DNA from: Alphaproteobacteria bacterium
GTDB taxonomy: Bacteria > Pseudomonadota > Alphaproteobacteria > UBA11136
Length of the DNA: 46,893 bases
Assembly (NCBI GenBank): GCA_016776635.1
Contig: JADHSZ010000015.1
Location: forward strand, 1 to 46,893
Reading direction: 5' to 3'
A model generated the notes under the pieces. That model saw only the letters and a list, made by a program, of their open reading frames with translations. It did no database searches and had not been told where the DNA came from. This document shows positions 15,410 to 23,953 of the stretch, in pieces. Numbering within the stretch: the first letter of the stretch is position 1; each line of letters begins with the position of its first letter. A program made the translations under genes and the position numbers.

Positions 15410-15946
15410 TTATTCCCCGGCGGCGATATGGGCATTTCGCGCCTTTTCCATTTCTTCCTTCATGGCGATGCTTGAATGCCAGATGGTGAGGAAATGAGAG
15501 TCGAGGCCCATGATCATCAAGTTGACCTCGGTGCGCTCCGTTCTCCAGCCCGCGCTCTTGTTGCTGTCGTCTTCCAGATTATCGGTTTCGACGGGGTCCC
15601 CGTATTTTTTCGTGTATTCCTCGAGGAGGATTTGAAAAAGTCTGCGCCTTTCTTCTTCGTTGACCTCATCTCCATAGAGTTGGAACAAGATCATGACCTC
15701 TCCGAGCTTGTTATCGGCGAAGAGATAGCTGATGGAAGCCTCATGCCGGTGTATGGCCTTGGATGTGGACGCTGAAAACGCATCCTCCTTTACCAACCCC
15801 GGCACACGTTCCCCGACTTCTTCTAATTCCATCCCCCATCGTAACGTTTCAAAGTCATACTCCTGCGAATATGCGCCCGTAATCAGGGCAAAGAACGCAG
15901 CCAATCCGATGAGCGTAAATGAGATGGCGTGAACGACGCGTTTCAT
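15410..15946 (-). CDS. Secreted hypothetical protein
   Basis: A 178-residue protein with a clear signal peptide ('VVHAISFTLIGLAAFFALITGAYS', cleavage near 'AYSQE'). The mature part starts 'YDFETLRWGMELEEV' and has a two-part alpha/beta look with 'YLFADNKLGEVMILFQLYG' and 'LLEEYTKKYGDPVE'. The 'LRWGMxxxEV' opening followed by a 'Y..KYG.P' helix recalls small periplasmic proteins with a repeated fold in proteobacteria, but no family is assigned with confidence. The start at 15946 follows AAGGGGAATGG; longer frames upstream lack a signal peptide. Confidence 0.65.
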   Translation of the reverse strand: MKRVVHAISFTLIGLAAFFALITGAYSQEYDFETLRWGMELEEVGERVPGLVKEDAFSASTSKAIHRHEASISYLFADNKLGEVMILFQLYGDEVNEEERRRLFQILLEEYTKKYGDPVETDNLEDDSNKSAGWRTERTEVNLMIMGLDSHFLTIWHSSIAMKEEMEKARNAHIAAGE

Positions 15947-16116
15947 TTTCCATTCCCCTTGAAAGTCTTGGTGCACCCGGCGCGTGTCCCCCTCGCTCTC
16001 CCCGGCCATTAATGCACTACCCCCCCCTCGGCTCCGTGGCCCGCAATTCCTCAATAGCCTTCCCCACTCGCAGCCATAAAGCCTACCCCTCCATACCCTC
16101 TGACGCCAGCATATGG

Positions 16117-16335
16117 ATGCCCGGCGGAATGCCGATGGTCACACGCCAGTCGCCGCGCCCCCCACGTCCGAGAGCGGCATGGCCAGCCAGTGGGGGGTAA
16201 ATGCGATGGTGAGGATGAAGCCGAAATAAACCACCAGCATGAAGCACGTCAGCCGCCGCCCATGCGCTCCTTGCGCGCGACCATGGCCGCGAATTTCGGG
16301 TTCTCCCGGATTTTATGTGCGGTGGCCATATCCAT
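16117..16335 (-). pseudogene. Frameshifted duplicate of yjcH (DUF485)
   Basis: The minus strand from 16335 encodes [15 protein letters not shown], then [10 protein letters not shown], matching the yjcH product. A single C missing from the run in CGGCGGCTG-type sequence then shifts the frame, giving MGGG and a stop. Beyond the shift the similarity continues in another frame to about 16117, with further small indels. Similarity to the intact locus also extends upstream through the non-coding flank to about 16400, so the duplicated segment is about 280 bp. It has no actP beside it. Confidence 0.9.
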
Positions 16336-16400
16336 GTGGGGCGCGGGCCTTCTTTGTCTGGCGGGGCCGCCACTTTGCCCGAAACCACGTGGGGAGGGAA

Positions 16401-16420
16401 GGGCCAGAGGAAGGGCCTTT
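16401..16420 (+). repeat. Degenerate stem-loop repeat at the duplication boundary
   Basis: GGGCCAGAGGAAGGGCCTTT keeps the stem arms GGGCC/GGCC and the AGAG of the loop but has lost TACGTC. It occupies the place where the intact yjcH locus meets the five-copy array, so the duplicated DNA ends at a repeat on both sides. Confidence 0.5.
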
Positions 16421-16427
16421 AGGATGG

Positions 16428-19109
16428 CTATTCCTTATATTCCCGGAAACCGTCCATCAATTTCTGGAACGCTGTGGGAGCATATTTTTTGAATCCCTTT
16501 TCATCCACGTAGACGAAATCATATTGCACGTCGGACTGCACCCGATTTATGTCTTCGCACCATTGCCGCAAGCGCGCCATCTTCAGCGGAACATCCAGGT
16601 CTTCCAGGCCTTTTGTCTCGACAATGACGACTTTCTTGTCCGACAGCTTGACCAGAAAATCTGGATAGTAGTTTGAGATGTTCCCGTCGGCGTTGACGTA
16701 ATCCAGCTTGAAATGGACCGCGAGGTAGTTCTTGGCATAGGACACCACGTCCGAACAGTTCTCCAGGAAACCGGCAAACTGTAGCTCCAGGTGACTGTCG
16801 CCAATAATCCGGTTGAAGACACTCTTTTTTGGAACGAGATAACCCTGGTCCTTCACAACAAAGGGCCGCGTCTTTCTCAGTTTGATGGTGTCCCGGATTT
16901 CCGCATCGCCTTGTTCTTGTATCGTCAGGTTGTTGATTGCTTTTTTGAAGGTCTCAATCAATGTTTTGGTGGCAGCAAGTTCCGACAAATTGCGCAGCGT
17001 GTTGGGGTGTCCCAGCTCTACGGGTTGGTCGAAAAGATTAGCTTGCACAAATTCTTTGATCTTGCCGTAAAGCACATCGTAGCCGCTGACCAGTCGCAGC
17101 TCCTTCATAATCGTCTGAGCAAAATAACCGATCACATTGCGATAATCGGCTACACCAGCCGTATCAAGGATCGTCGTATGCGTCACTTCGCCGGTAGTGA
17201 TGTCTTTAAAGACGATCTCACGCTGTTCTTCCTCGCTGAATTGCTGATAAGTGACCTGCTGATGGTCGAGCGCGCCCGGGTCCAAATCGGCAAGGTTCTT
17301 GTATTCCCGATACACGCGCGGTGTTAGCACAGGGATTTCCATGTCCAGCGCTTCGATGTCCTTCTTGTCGTTTTCGTTATCGATCTCTACGACAAGCGGC
17401 GTCTTGGGCTTAGTGCCTTCACCCATGGCCGTGCGTTCCAGTTCCACGCCCTCGGCCTGGATAGATTCTACAAAGTCCATAAACGCATCTGTTCCCACGA
17501 CACTGACGTATTCCTCCAGTCCACCAGGATACATCTTGCGCAGGCCACGCCCGAGGGTCTGTTCGGGCAGGATGTTGCTCTTGGCCGCATAGGGGCGCAG
17601 CCCGACAATGGTGGTGACGTTCCGAACGTCCCAGCCCTCCTTGAGCATCATTACAGAGACGATTGCTTTGTAAGGACTGCTTGCGTCGTCGATCTCGTTG
17701 GATTGACGGCGCAGCTTTTCCAGCTCCTCCTTGGCCTTGCCTGTTGCGGCTTCGGAAATCTCGCCATTGTTTTTGGTATGAATGACCAGCACTGCGTCTT
17801 TCAGGTCGGGATAGCGGTTTTCTAGATACTCAGCTACGTCGTCACAGTTGCGGGTATCGTCGGTCATCACGAACAGGATGGCCTTCTTGCCCATCTTTTC
17901 GTGCTCGGCATATGCTTTGCGCCACTCAATCACGCCCAGGTCGATGTAATCGGTGTATTTCTCGGTGTATTTGGCGCTCTGGCGCTCGCTTAACTTCGCT
18001 CGACTGGGGGCGTCGGGCAGCACCGGATGCTTGACCACGTTTTGGGAGATCGCCTCCACCAGCGGATAATCCGCCACGGTTTGCACGAAGATTGCGCCGC
18101 TGTTGTGCTTGGGCGTGGCCGTCACGTCCACCTGTAGGGCCAGTGACTCACCTTTCTGTAAAAGCCGATTGTGGATGTCCTCAATGGACTTGAACCACGC
18201 TAACTTTTTATCGTGAATATGGTGCGCCTCGTCGTTGAGCACCATCAGCTCGTTGATGTCACGTACGATCATTCCCAGGTCCACTTTTGAATCTGTCGTC
18301 GCGCCAGTGGGTCGCTTGCCGAGGAAATACTCCATGGTATTATCGTCATCGGGTGAGGGCGGGATGTCATCGCTCGAATAAACGCGATGGATATTGGTTA
18401 GAAAGATGTTACCCGTGGGTTGGGTAACGCGCACCTCGTCCTGCTTGTGCAGGGTGAGTTGAAAATCGTCCCGCCAGTTGCGCCCATCGAACCCGTTGTC
18501 CGGCAGCACCGGGTCCTCGAAGAAGATACGCAAATCTTGGAAATCCTTGTAGATGCGGTCCAGCACGATGATATTGGGGGCGATCACTAGGAAATTACGT
18601 GCCAGTTCGGAGTCCAGCTCATAGAGCTTGTGGAAAAAGCTCCAGGCCAGCGCCAAGCTCAAAACCTTGGTCTTGCCGCTGCCGGTGGCCATCTTCACCA
18701 CGAAGCGCCGCCAGGTCTCGTCGAACATGCCCGCCGACACCGCACCGGAACTATCGAATCGCATCAGGTCGAACTTATCCTTCACGCCCACCACATCATA
18801 GAGATAGATGATGGTTTCCAGCGCCTCCTGCTGGGCGAAGAAATATTGAAATTCCGCCATTGTGCCGTCGTCCTGGGGCAGCAGATGGGGTTCCTTGAAC
18901 CACCAGCTCAGAAGGCTTCGGCTGGTCTCGGTTGCGCCCACATAGCCGCCGTCGCGAAACTCCTTTACCTTTTTGCGAAGCTGCGCCACCAGCGGTGGCA
19001 TAAGCTTGTCGCTGCTCGTCTCGCGCAGAGTCTCGTCGGCCGGAAACCAGCGTATGTCGGGGTCAAGAATTGCATGCGGTGAATCGGGAAAATCCTTGTG
19101 CAGTGCCAT
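16428..19109 (-). CDS. res: Type III restriction enzyme, Res subunit (helicase-nuclease)
   Basis: An 893-residue protein that, together with Mod, cuts DNA after ATP-driven communication between sites. The Walker A ATGSGKT is at residues 141-147. The DEAD-type box 'VLNDEAHHIHD', 'LQVDVTATPKH' (motif III) and 'EQTLGRGLRKMYPG' (motif VI) form the helicase. At the C-terminus 'YYPDFLVKLSDKKVVIVETKG' (split here as PDF...ETKG) is a PD-(D/E)xK nuclease site. The start ATG overlaps the mod stop by one base (TGATG). The GC content of the pair is visibly lower than that of the flanking genes, suggesting acquisition. The gene appears intact. Confidence 0.93.
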   Translation of the reverse strand: MALHKDFPDSPHAILDPDIRWFPADETLRETSSDKLMPPLVAQLRKKVKEFRDGGYVGATETSRSLLSWWFKEPHLLPQDDGTMAEFQYFFAQQEALETIIYLYDVVGVKDKFDLMRFDSSGAVSAGMFDETWRRFVVKMATGSGKTKVLSLALAWSFFHKLYELDSELARNFLVIAPNIIVLDRIYKDFQDLRIFFEDPVLPDNGFDGRNWRDDFQLTLHKQDEVRVTQPTGNIFLTNIHRVYSSDDIPPSPDDDNTMEYFLGKRPTGATTDSKVDLGMIVRDINELMVLNDEAHHIHDKKLAWFKSIEDIHNRLLQKGESLALQVDVTATPKHNSGAIFVQTVADYPLVEAISQNVVKHPVLPDAPSRAKLSERQSAKYTEKYTDYIDLGVIEWRKAYAEHEKMGKKAILFVMTDDTRNCDDVAEYLENRYPDLKDAVLVIHTKNNGEISEAATGKAKEELEKLRRQSNEIDDASSPYKAIVSVMMLKEGWDVRNVTTIVGLRPYAAKSNILPEQTLGRGLRKMYPGGLEEYVSVVGTDAFMDFVESIQAEGVELERTAMGEGTKPKTPLVVEIDNENDKKDIEALDMEIPVLTPRVYREYKNLADLDPGALDHQQVTYQQFSEEEQREIVFKDITTGEVTHTTILDTAGVADYRNVIGYFAQTIMKELRLVSGYDVLYGKIKEFVQANLFDQPVELGHPNTLRNLSELAATKTLIETFKKAINNLTIQEQGDAEIRDTIKLRKTRPFVVKDQGYLVPKKSVFNRIIGDSHLELQFAGFLENCSDVVSYAKNYLAVHFKLDYVNADGNISNYYPDFLVKLSDKKVVIVETKGLEDLDVPLKMARLRQWCEDINRVQSDVQYDFVYVDEKGFKKYAPTAFQKLMDGFREYKE

Positions 19110-21205
19110 CAGGACTTCCCTCCCACGTTCACCTCGACAATGGTCATGGTGTCATTGCCGAAAATATCCACTACCTTGACGGCTACCTTGCGCTGCCCGG
19201 ACGGGCATTCGTGGGCGACGCTAGTTAATTCCAAAGTGCGGTCCTTCTTGGTGCGAAAGCTCTGCCACTCGTTCTCGAAGACGAAGTCTCCGGTCCATTG
19301 CTCATCCGACTCACCGGTCTCGGCGTTCTTCACGCGGATGATTTCACGCTTGCTCTCAAAATCGAAATCCACCGACCAGTAGTCGATCCAGTCTGTCCAG
19401 TGTTCGGTCAGCGTTTCCCGAGCGACGATGCCATCTTTGTCTTTGCTCACCTTCACGATCTGACCCTTTTCGACTACAATTTTGCTAGCCTTGTTTTTGA
19501 GTGTCGCCTCGGCATTGGCGATGGAGTCCTGCGCATAGAAGACCGAGAAGTCGGTCAGTTCCACTGCTACTGTGTTTTTCTTCACATGCGGCTTAATCTC
19601 GATGAAGGCAACATCGTGGAACACCACCTGATTCTTTTCCACCGCCCGCTTGTCGAAAACATCGGCCGGGATGTATTTGGGCGCGATGTCGATACCCTTG
19701 TCTCGCGCTTCGTCCAGCACGTTGGGGAACAGTCCCATCTCGAACTCAAAGCCCAGGATATCCACCTTGGTGATGTGCTTTTTGCGGCACTCGAGGATGA
19801 TCTCCTCTACGAACAGTCTGGTCACCGGTAGATTGACCGGTCCAATCGCAACCAGCCGCCCGGCGCGTTTACCGTGGAAGGTGGCAAAACCATCGGTCTT
19901 CTCCGCCCGGTAGGCACGCAGGATCAGGTCTAGGAATGCCGCTTCCTTTGCTGCAATCTGCTGTTGTTTCTGCTCCTCACGCAGGTCGGGATTGATGCCA
20001 ATGAAGTGCTGGCGCTCGTACTTGCCGAGATTGAGGATTTCGAAGGCGCGATAGTCCTTGCCTTTGGCTTTGAGGCTCCGCTGTACGCCGATCATGCGTT
20101 TCCGTGTGGTATGGATGCCGAACTTACCTAGGTCGCTGACGATCCACTTGCGCCCCAGCTTCTCCGCCACGGCGGCGGTGGTGCCGGAACCGCAAAAGAA
20201 GTCGGCCACTAGATCGCCTTCGTTGGAGGATGCCTGAATAATGCGCTTTAATAGGGCTTCGGGTTTTTGGGTGGGGTAGCCGATATTCTCGGGGTTTGCG
20301 CCTAGGACGTGTTTAACGTCCCATACGTCGCGCATCGGCGCTCCCGCTGATTCCTCTTCTAGAACTACCTTGGTCGTCTCACCTCGGACTTTTTTTCCCC
20401 CAAAACGTTTTAGAGTCGCTTCTGACAATTCTTGGAATTGTTGGTTCCAAATTGTCATTTCCGTCTTTCCAAACCAAAAAATTGTGTCATGGCTACGTTG
20501 AAATATTGGTGCCTTCGCAGGCCAGCGCCGGTAATGCCATATAATCTCATTCTTGAAGAAGTCTCGCCCAAAGACCTCATCGAGCACAATGCGAATGTAG
20601 GCGTGGACTCTCCAATCGCAATGCACATAGATGCTCCCATCTTCCGCGAGCAAATCCCGCATCAGGATGAGTCGCTCAAAGATCATTGCGATAAAGGAAT
20701 CAGTGCCTTGTCCCCAGGTGTCCCGGTAGGCAATTTCTTCGAGGATGTTGGGCTTCTTGGTGAAGGTGTCGTCGCCGATATCGATATCCATGGAGAAGTC
20801 GGCTCCCACATCGAAGGGCGGATCGATATAAATCAGCTTGAGGCCCCCTTGTGCCTCAATCTCCTCACGCATCGGGCCGTTTTTCAGGCTGGAGAGGATC
20901 AGCTTGTTGTCGCCCCAGATCAGCTTATTGGTCCAGCCCGCGAGTTGCCGTCCCCGTGAATCGGTTGCAAACAGGTCCGATTGCAGCGCGCTGTCTTCCG
21001 GCTTCTCCGCTCGGGGTTCATCCACATGCTCAATTGTTTGGAACGGTAGGGTGACGTTGCACACTTCGCTGGTCTTGCCGTTCCAGACAAGCTCGACCTC
21101 GCGCTTTTCCTCGAACAGCAGGAAACGGTACTTATCCGGCAGCGGCTTACCCGCCTCAATGAAGCGGATGATCTCCTGCTGTTCCTGCTCCGTCAGTCGC
21201 GCCAT
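19109..21205 (-). CDS. mod: Type III DNA methyltransferase, Mod subunit
   Basis: A 698-residue adenine-type DNA methyltransferase of the beta class: the catalytic DPPF (residues ~128-131, 'LIYIDPPFDVG') precedes the SAM-binding 'ADFFCGSGTTAAVAEKLGRKW' motif (~340; given in part). The region between them is likely to include target recognition. It also carries 'NIGYPTQKPEALLKRII', standard for Mod. The ATG at 21205 ('MARLTEQEQQ') follows a GGGGGTGG site; a GTG six codons earlier is possible. No homopolymer or short tandem repeat able to switch the gene on and off was seen. The recognition sequence cannot be inferred. Confidence 0.93.
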   Translation of the reverse strand: MARLTEQEQQEIIRFIEAGKPLPDKYRFLLFEEKREVELVWNGKTSEVCNVTLPFQTIEHVDEPRAEKPEDSALQSDLFATDSRGRQLAGWTNKLIWGDNKLILSSLKNGPMREEIEAQGGLKLIYIDPPFDVGADFSMDIDIGDDTFTKKPNILEEIAYRDTWGQGTDSFIAMIFERLILMRDLLAEDGSIYVHCDWRVHAYIRIVLDEVFGRDFFKNEIIWHYRRWPAKAPIFQRSHDTIFWFGKTEMTIWNQQFQELSEATLKRFGGKKVRGETTKVVLEEESAGAPMRDVWDVKHVLGANPENIGYPTQKPEALLKRIIQASSNEGDLVADFFCGSGTTAAVAEKLGRKWIVSDLGKFGIHTTRKRMIGVQRSLKAKGKDYRAFEILNLGKYERQHFIGINPDLREEQKQQQIAAKEAAFLDLILRAYRAEKTDGFATFHGKRAGRLVAIGPVNLPVTRLFVEEIILECRKKHITKVDILGFEFEMGLFPNVLDEARDKGIDIAPKYIPADVFDKRAVEKNQVVFHDVAFIEIKPHVKKNTVAVELTDFSVFYAQDSIANAEATLKNKASKIVVEKGQIVKVSKDKDGIVARETLTEHWTDWIDYWSVDFDFESKREIIRVKNAETGESDEQWTGDFVFENEWQSFRTKKDRTLELTSVAHECPSGQRKVAVKVVDIFGNDTMTIVEVNVGGKS

Positions 21206-21344
21206 CGTTATTCCACCCCCCACGCCTTTTGAACCGGCACGGCCCTACTTTCCCTTCCCGCTATAAGAGCAGACATTACAGGCTTACAATCAGTTTGTCC
21301 CCTCCGAGCCAACTCCCCTCTCATTTCTTGCCCCGAACTTTTCT

Positions 21345-21366
21345 AGCGCCGACGTACCCTGGCGCT
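21345..21366 (-). repeat. Intergenic stem-loop repeat, inverted copy with GC-shifted stem
   Basis: AGCGCC, then GACGTACCCT, then GGCGCT: the same loop on the opposite strand, with a stem whose arms differ from GGGCC/GGCCC but still pair over six bases. This is the clearest example of paired change. Confidence 0.85.
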
Positions 21367-21491
21367 TCTTGACTCCCGGCCTTCTTTATGTTAGGAATAT
21401 TATCCTCAAATTTCCCCATGGGTCCATGCGGAAGGGGAAGCTCTTTGACAGTGTTAATAAAAAGGTGCTCGGAAAAAAGGGATATTCTACT

Positions 21492-21535
21492 TTTTCCCTT
21501 TCTTCTCTGTGCCTCCGTGCCTCTGTGGTTATTCC
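21492..21535. repeat. Dispersed 'cctctgtgcctccgtgcctctgtggt'-type sequence
   Basis: This tract on the plus strand reads TTCTCTGTGCCTCCGTGCCT then CTGTGGTTATTCC. Its antisense translation gives 'NHRGTEAQRR'. From general experience such fragments recur in unrelated environmental genomes as non-coding repeats. Recognition is from memory, not from a search. Confidence 0.55.
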
Positions 21536-21560
21536 TGCCTTCGTGTGTTGCGCCGCACCC

Positions 21561-21592
21561 GCCGCAAGCCCGTGCAAACCCTGGCTTGCGGC
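21561..21592. repeat. Perfect 10-bp inverted repeat
   Basis: GCCGCAAGCC and GGCTTGCGGC are separated by 12 bases, with no T-run after it. This could be a small-RNA hairpin, a protein-binding site or a relic of a mobile element end. Confidence 0.6.
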
Positions 21593-21725
21593 CGCGCATG
21601 TTAACAAATGATGACAAATGTTAACATTTTGAGCCCTTCGAGGGGTGAAATCGTGTGAAATCAACGACTTGGTGTAAAATCACCACCGTTTCACCCCGTC
21701 TCACCGGGGGTGCGTCGGCCCAAAC

Positions 21726-21795
21726 GGCCCAGGCAACGTCGGCCCAAACGGCCCAGGCAACGTCGGCCCGCAAAGGCCCAGGGTACGTCGGGCCT
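21726..21795 (+). repeat. Three tandem stem-loop repeats, two with a variant loop
   Basis: Copies at 21726-21745 and 21750-21769 have the loop AGGCAACGTC. The third (21774-21795) has AGGCCC/GGGCCT arms, the standard AGGGTACGTC loop and the TCAACAAAGAGCC tail. A partial copy precedes them at about 21706-21721. Confidence 0.85.
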
Positions 21796-22106
21796 CAACA
21801 AAGAGCCGCATAACACAGTAGTGAGGTGGGATATGGAAACAAAAAGCGACTGAGGCAAAAAAGAAACAGTCCTCACTAGATATAGATAGATATAAAATAT
21901 ATCTTCCATATCTTGAAGAGATAGGGTTAAGCTTTTGTAACTGATGTTTTTCCGGGCTTGTGTTACCTGGGGATAACCATATATTAACCCATAGTTTTGC
22001 TATACTATTATCCGTAGCAATGCCAATGGGAGAGAGGCAAAGACAAAGGTAAAAGCGGGGAGGGAACCATTCTCTTCATCCCCTGACGGGGAGGAAGGAG
22101 GCCAAA

Positions 22107-22592
22107 ATGGACGTCCTGAGTATGAAAGCCCTTGTGGCCGGTCTGTTATCCTGGATCAGCCTCTACACCGGATACGAACTTCCCGGTAAGGCTCCCGATA
22201 TTGTCTTCGCGGCCCATGAAAAGATGGAACGCCTGGCCTGCCAGGACAAATGTCCGGTCCTGGGCTTCTTTCATCCCTCCCGCGTCATCTATCTCGATAT
22301 CGTGCTGAAGCCGGAGACCAATCTCTGCGCCCAGTCGGTGCTGGTCCACGAGCTGGTCCACGTGATGCAGCACGACAACGGCAGCTTCTACGATTACGAC
22401 GCCCACACGCGCTGGATTCTGCGCGAGAAGGAAGCCTTGATCGTGCAGCGGAAGTTCCTGGCGAAACATGGCCGGCTGCATCTCTTCGACCGTCATCTGC
22501 GCCTCAAGAGAACGTCGAACGGGGCCGAAGTGCGGGCCGGCTCCACCGACTGGCGCTTGCCCCTGCAGACCTATTTTGGCCGCGATTGCTAA
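22107..22592 (+). CDS. HExxH-motif hypothetical protein (zinc-peptidase-like)
   Basis: A 161-residue protein with 'VLVHELVHVMQHDNG'; the HELVH at 81-85 is a zinc-metallopeptidase motif. A further acidic residue in 'EKEALIVQRKFLAKHG' (about 110-125) is a plausible third ligand. The N-terminus (residues 7-20) is hydrophobic, and a pair of cysteines (45, 49) precedes 'PVLGFFHPSRVIYL'. Small proteins of this kind occur in alphaproteobacteria as uncharacterised families. GGAGGCCAAA precedes the ATG. Substrate and activity are unknown. A terminator follows. Confidence 0.75.
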   Translation: MDVLSMKALVAGLLSWISLYTGYELPGKAPDIVFAAHEKMERLACQDKCPVLGFFHPSRVIYLDIVLKPETNLCAQSVLVHELVHVMQHDNGSFYDYDAHTRWILREKEALIVQRKFLAKHGRLHLFDRHLRLKRTSNGAEVRAGSTDWRLPLQTYFGRDC

Positions 22593-22623
22593 AGCCCCGT
22601 ACCGCAAAGGCTATGAAGGGAAA

Positions 22624-22650
22624 GAGGTCTCCTTTTTGGAGGCCTCTTTT
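22624..22650 (+). terminator. Rho-independent terminator after the HExxH gene
   Basis: GAGGTCTCC, a TTTTT loop, GGAGGCCTC and four T: a nine-pair stem with one G-T pair, placed about 32 bases after the stop. Confidence 0.8.
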
Positions 22651-22664
22651 CAGGGCCCTTTTTC

Positions 22665-22721
22665 GGGGCCGCAGTACCTGACGTACTCTGGCCCTTTTTT
22701 CGGGCCGACGTACTCTGGCCC
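22665..22721 (-). repeat. Two inverted-orientation stem-loop repeats
   Basis: GGGCCGACGTACTCTGGCCC at 22702-22721 is the reverse complement of copy 1. The unit at 22665-22694 is the same with about ten extra bases (including a second GTAC) inside the loop, as if two copies had recombined. A T-run follows each. Confidence 0.8.
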
Positions 22722-22780
22722 TTTTGATAAGCAGCCGTGCGGGGTATTCTGCGCTTCCTCATTTTATGGATGCGTGACTC

Positions 22781-23935
22781 ATGACCGCCGACAGTAACGA
22801 TTCCCGAGACGACCCCTGGCTTCTGACGCCGGGCCCCCTGACCACGGCGCGCGAAACCCGCGAGGCCATGCTGCGCGACCGTGGCTCCCGCGACGAAGCG
22901 TTCCTCGACATCAACGCCCGCGTCTGTGAACGCCTGGTGGATTTGGCTGTCGGGAGTGACGGGGCAGACAGTGACGGCAACAATTACGTCTGCGTGCCGG
23001 TCCAGGGCAGCGGTACCTTCGCCGTGGAGGCGGCATTGGGCACCCTGATCCCGGCTAAGGGAAAAGCGCTGATTCTGGTCAACGGCGCCTATGGCGCGCG
23101 CATGGTGGAGATCTGCACCCGCCTCGGCCGCGACGTGGAAATCCTCGAAAACGCCGAGCATGAACCGACGGATGTGGCGGCGCTCACCGCCCGGCTCGAC
23201 GCCGATTCCACGATCACCCACGTTGCCGCCGTCCACTGCGAGACCACCAGCGGCATTCTCAATCCCATCGAAGACATCGCCCAGGCCGTGGCCAAAGCGG
23301 GCCGCCGTCTGCTGGTGGACGCCATGAGTTCCTTCGCGGCCTTACCCCTGAACGTAAAGACCCTGCCCTGCGAGGCGCTGATGGCGTCGAGCAACAAATG
23401 CCTGGAAGGGGTGCCGGGGTTGGGATTCGTCATCGTCGAAAAGAAGGCCTTGGCAAAGGCGGCGGGCAACGCTCCGTCGCTGTGCCTCGATCTCGAGGAC
23501 CAGTGGCGGGCCATGGCGGAAAACGGCCAGTGGCGCTTTACCCCGCCAGTCCATGTGATCGCCGCGCTCGATAGCGCCATCGCCAGCCACGCAGCCGAGG
23601 GTGGGGTCGCGGGCCGCGGCGCGCGCTACGCCGAAAATCATCGCATTATGGTGGAGGGCATGCGCGGGCTGGGATTCGAGACCCTGCTGCCCGACGCTCT
23701 GCAGGCCCCCATCATCGTCACCTTTCACAGCCCCGCCGACGCCAATTTCCAATTCGGCGATTTTTACGACCGTCTCCGCAACCACGGCTACGTGATCTAT
23801 CCGGGTAAGCTGACCGAGGCGGACTCTTTTCGCATCGGCTGTATCGGCCAGGTGGGGAGCGAACAGATGCACGGCCTGATCACCGCCGTGGAAGCATCGT
23901 GTAAGGAAATGGGCGTCACCCATTGCGGACCATAA
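22781..23935 (+). CDS. phnW: 2-Aminoethylphosphonate aminotransferase
   Basis: A 384-residue class V PLP aminotransferase. The N-terminal 'LLTPGPLTTARETREAML' is the PhnW hallmark. 'HCETTSGILNPIEDI', 'VDAMSSFAALP' and 'ASSNKCLEGVPGLGFVI' (the Lys in NKCLEG holds PLP) follow in order. PhnW interconverts 2-aminoethylphosphonate plus pyruvate and phosphonoacetaldehyde plus alanine. The family also serves catabolism, but convergence with ppd and pepM here, with no phnX seen, favours the biosynthetic direction: amination of phosphonoacetaldehyde to AEP. The stop is 18 bases from the convergent ppd stop. Confidence 0.93.
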   Translation: MTADSNDSRDDPWLLTPGPLTTARETREAMLRDRGSRDEAFLDINARVCERLVDLAVGSDGADSDGNNYVCVPVQGSGTFAVEAALGTLIPAKGKALILVNGAYGARMVEICTRLGRDVEILENAEHEPTDVAALTARLDADSTITHVAAVHCETTSGILNPIEDIAQAVAKAGRRLLVDAMSSFAALPLNVKTLPCEALMASSNKCLEGVPGLGFVIVEKKALAKAAGNAPSLCLDLEDQWRAMAENGQWRFTPPVHVIAALDSAIASHAAEGGVAGRGARYAENHRIMVEGMRGLGFETLLPDALQAPIIVTFHSPADANFQFGDFYDRLRNHGYVIYPGKLTEADSFRIGCIGQVGSEQMHGLITAVEASCKEMGVTHCGP

Positions 23936-23953
23936 GGGTGGGCCGGCTGGCTC

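Larger units (their letters stand above)
21206..22106. other. Non-coding patchwork between mod and the HExxH gene
   Basis: About 900 bases without a convincing gene. It holds, in order, a stem-loop repeat (21345), a Cys/Thr-rich-looking low-complexity stretch of the widespread 'HRGTEAQRR' kind (21492-21535), a perfect 10-bp inverted repeat (21561-21592), two ATGTTAACA direct repeats (21598-21606 and 21618-21626), three tandem stem-loop copies (21726-21795) and an AT-rich stretch (about 21830-22020). The AT-rich part probably includes the promoter of the gene at 22107 (TATACT near 22001), which is a weak call. Confidence 0.7.

Noticed and set aside
16083..16388. 101-residue minus-strand frame as an independent gene
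   Set aside because: It reads through the damaged yjcH copy in the wrong frame.
19109..21205. Phase-variable mod gene
   Set aside because: No homopolymer run or short tandem repeat of the kind that switches mod genes was found in or before the coding region.
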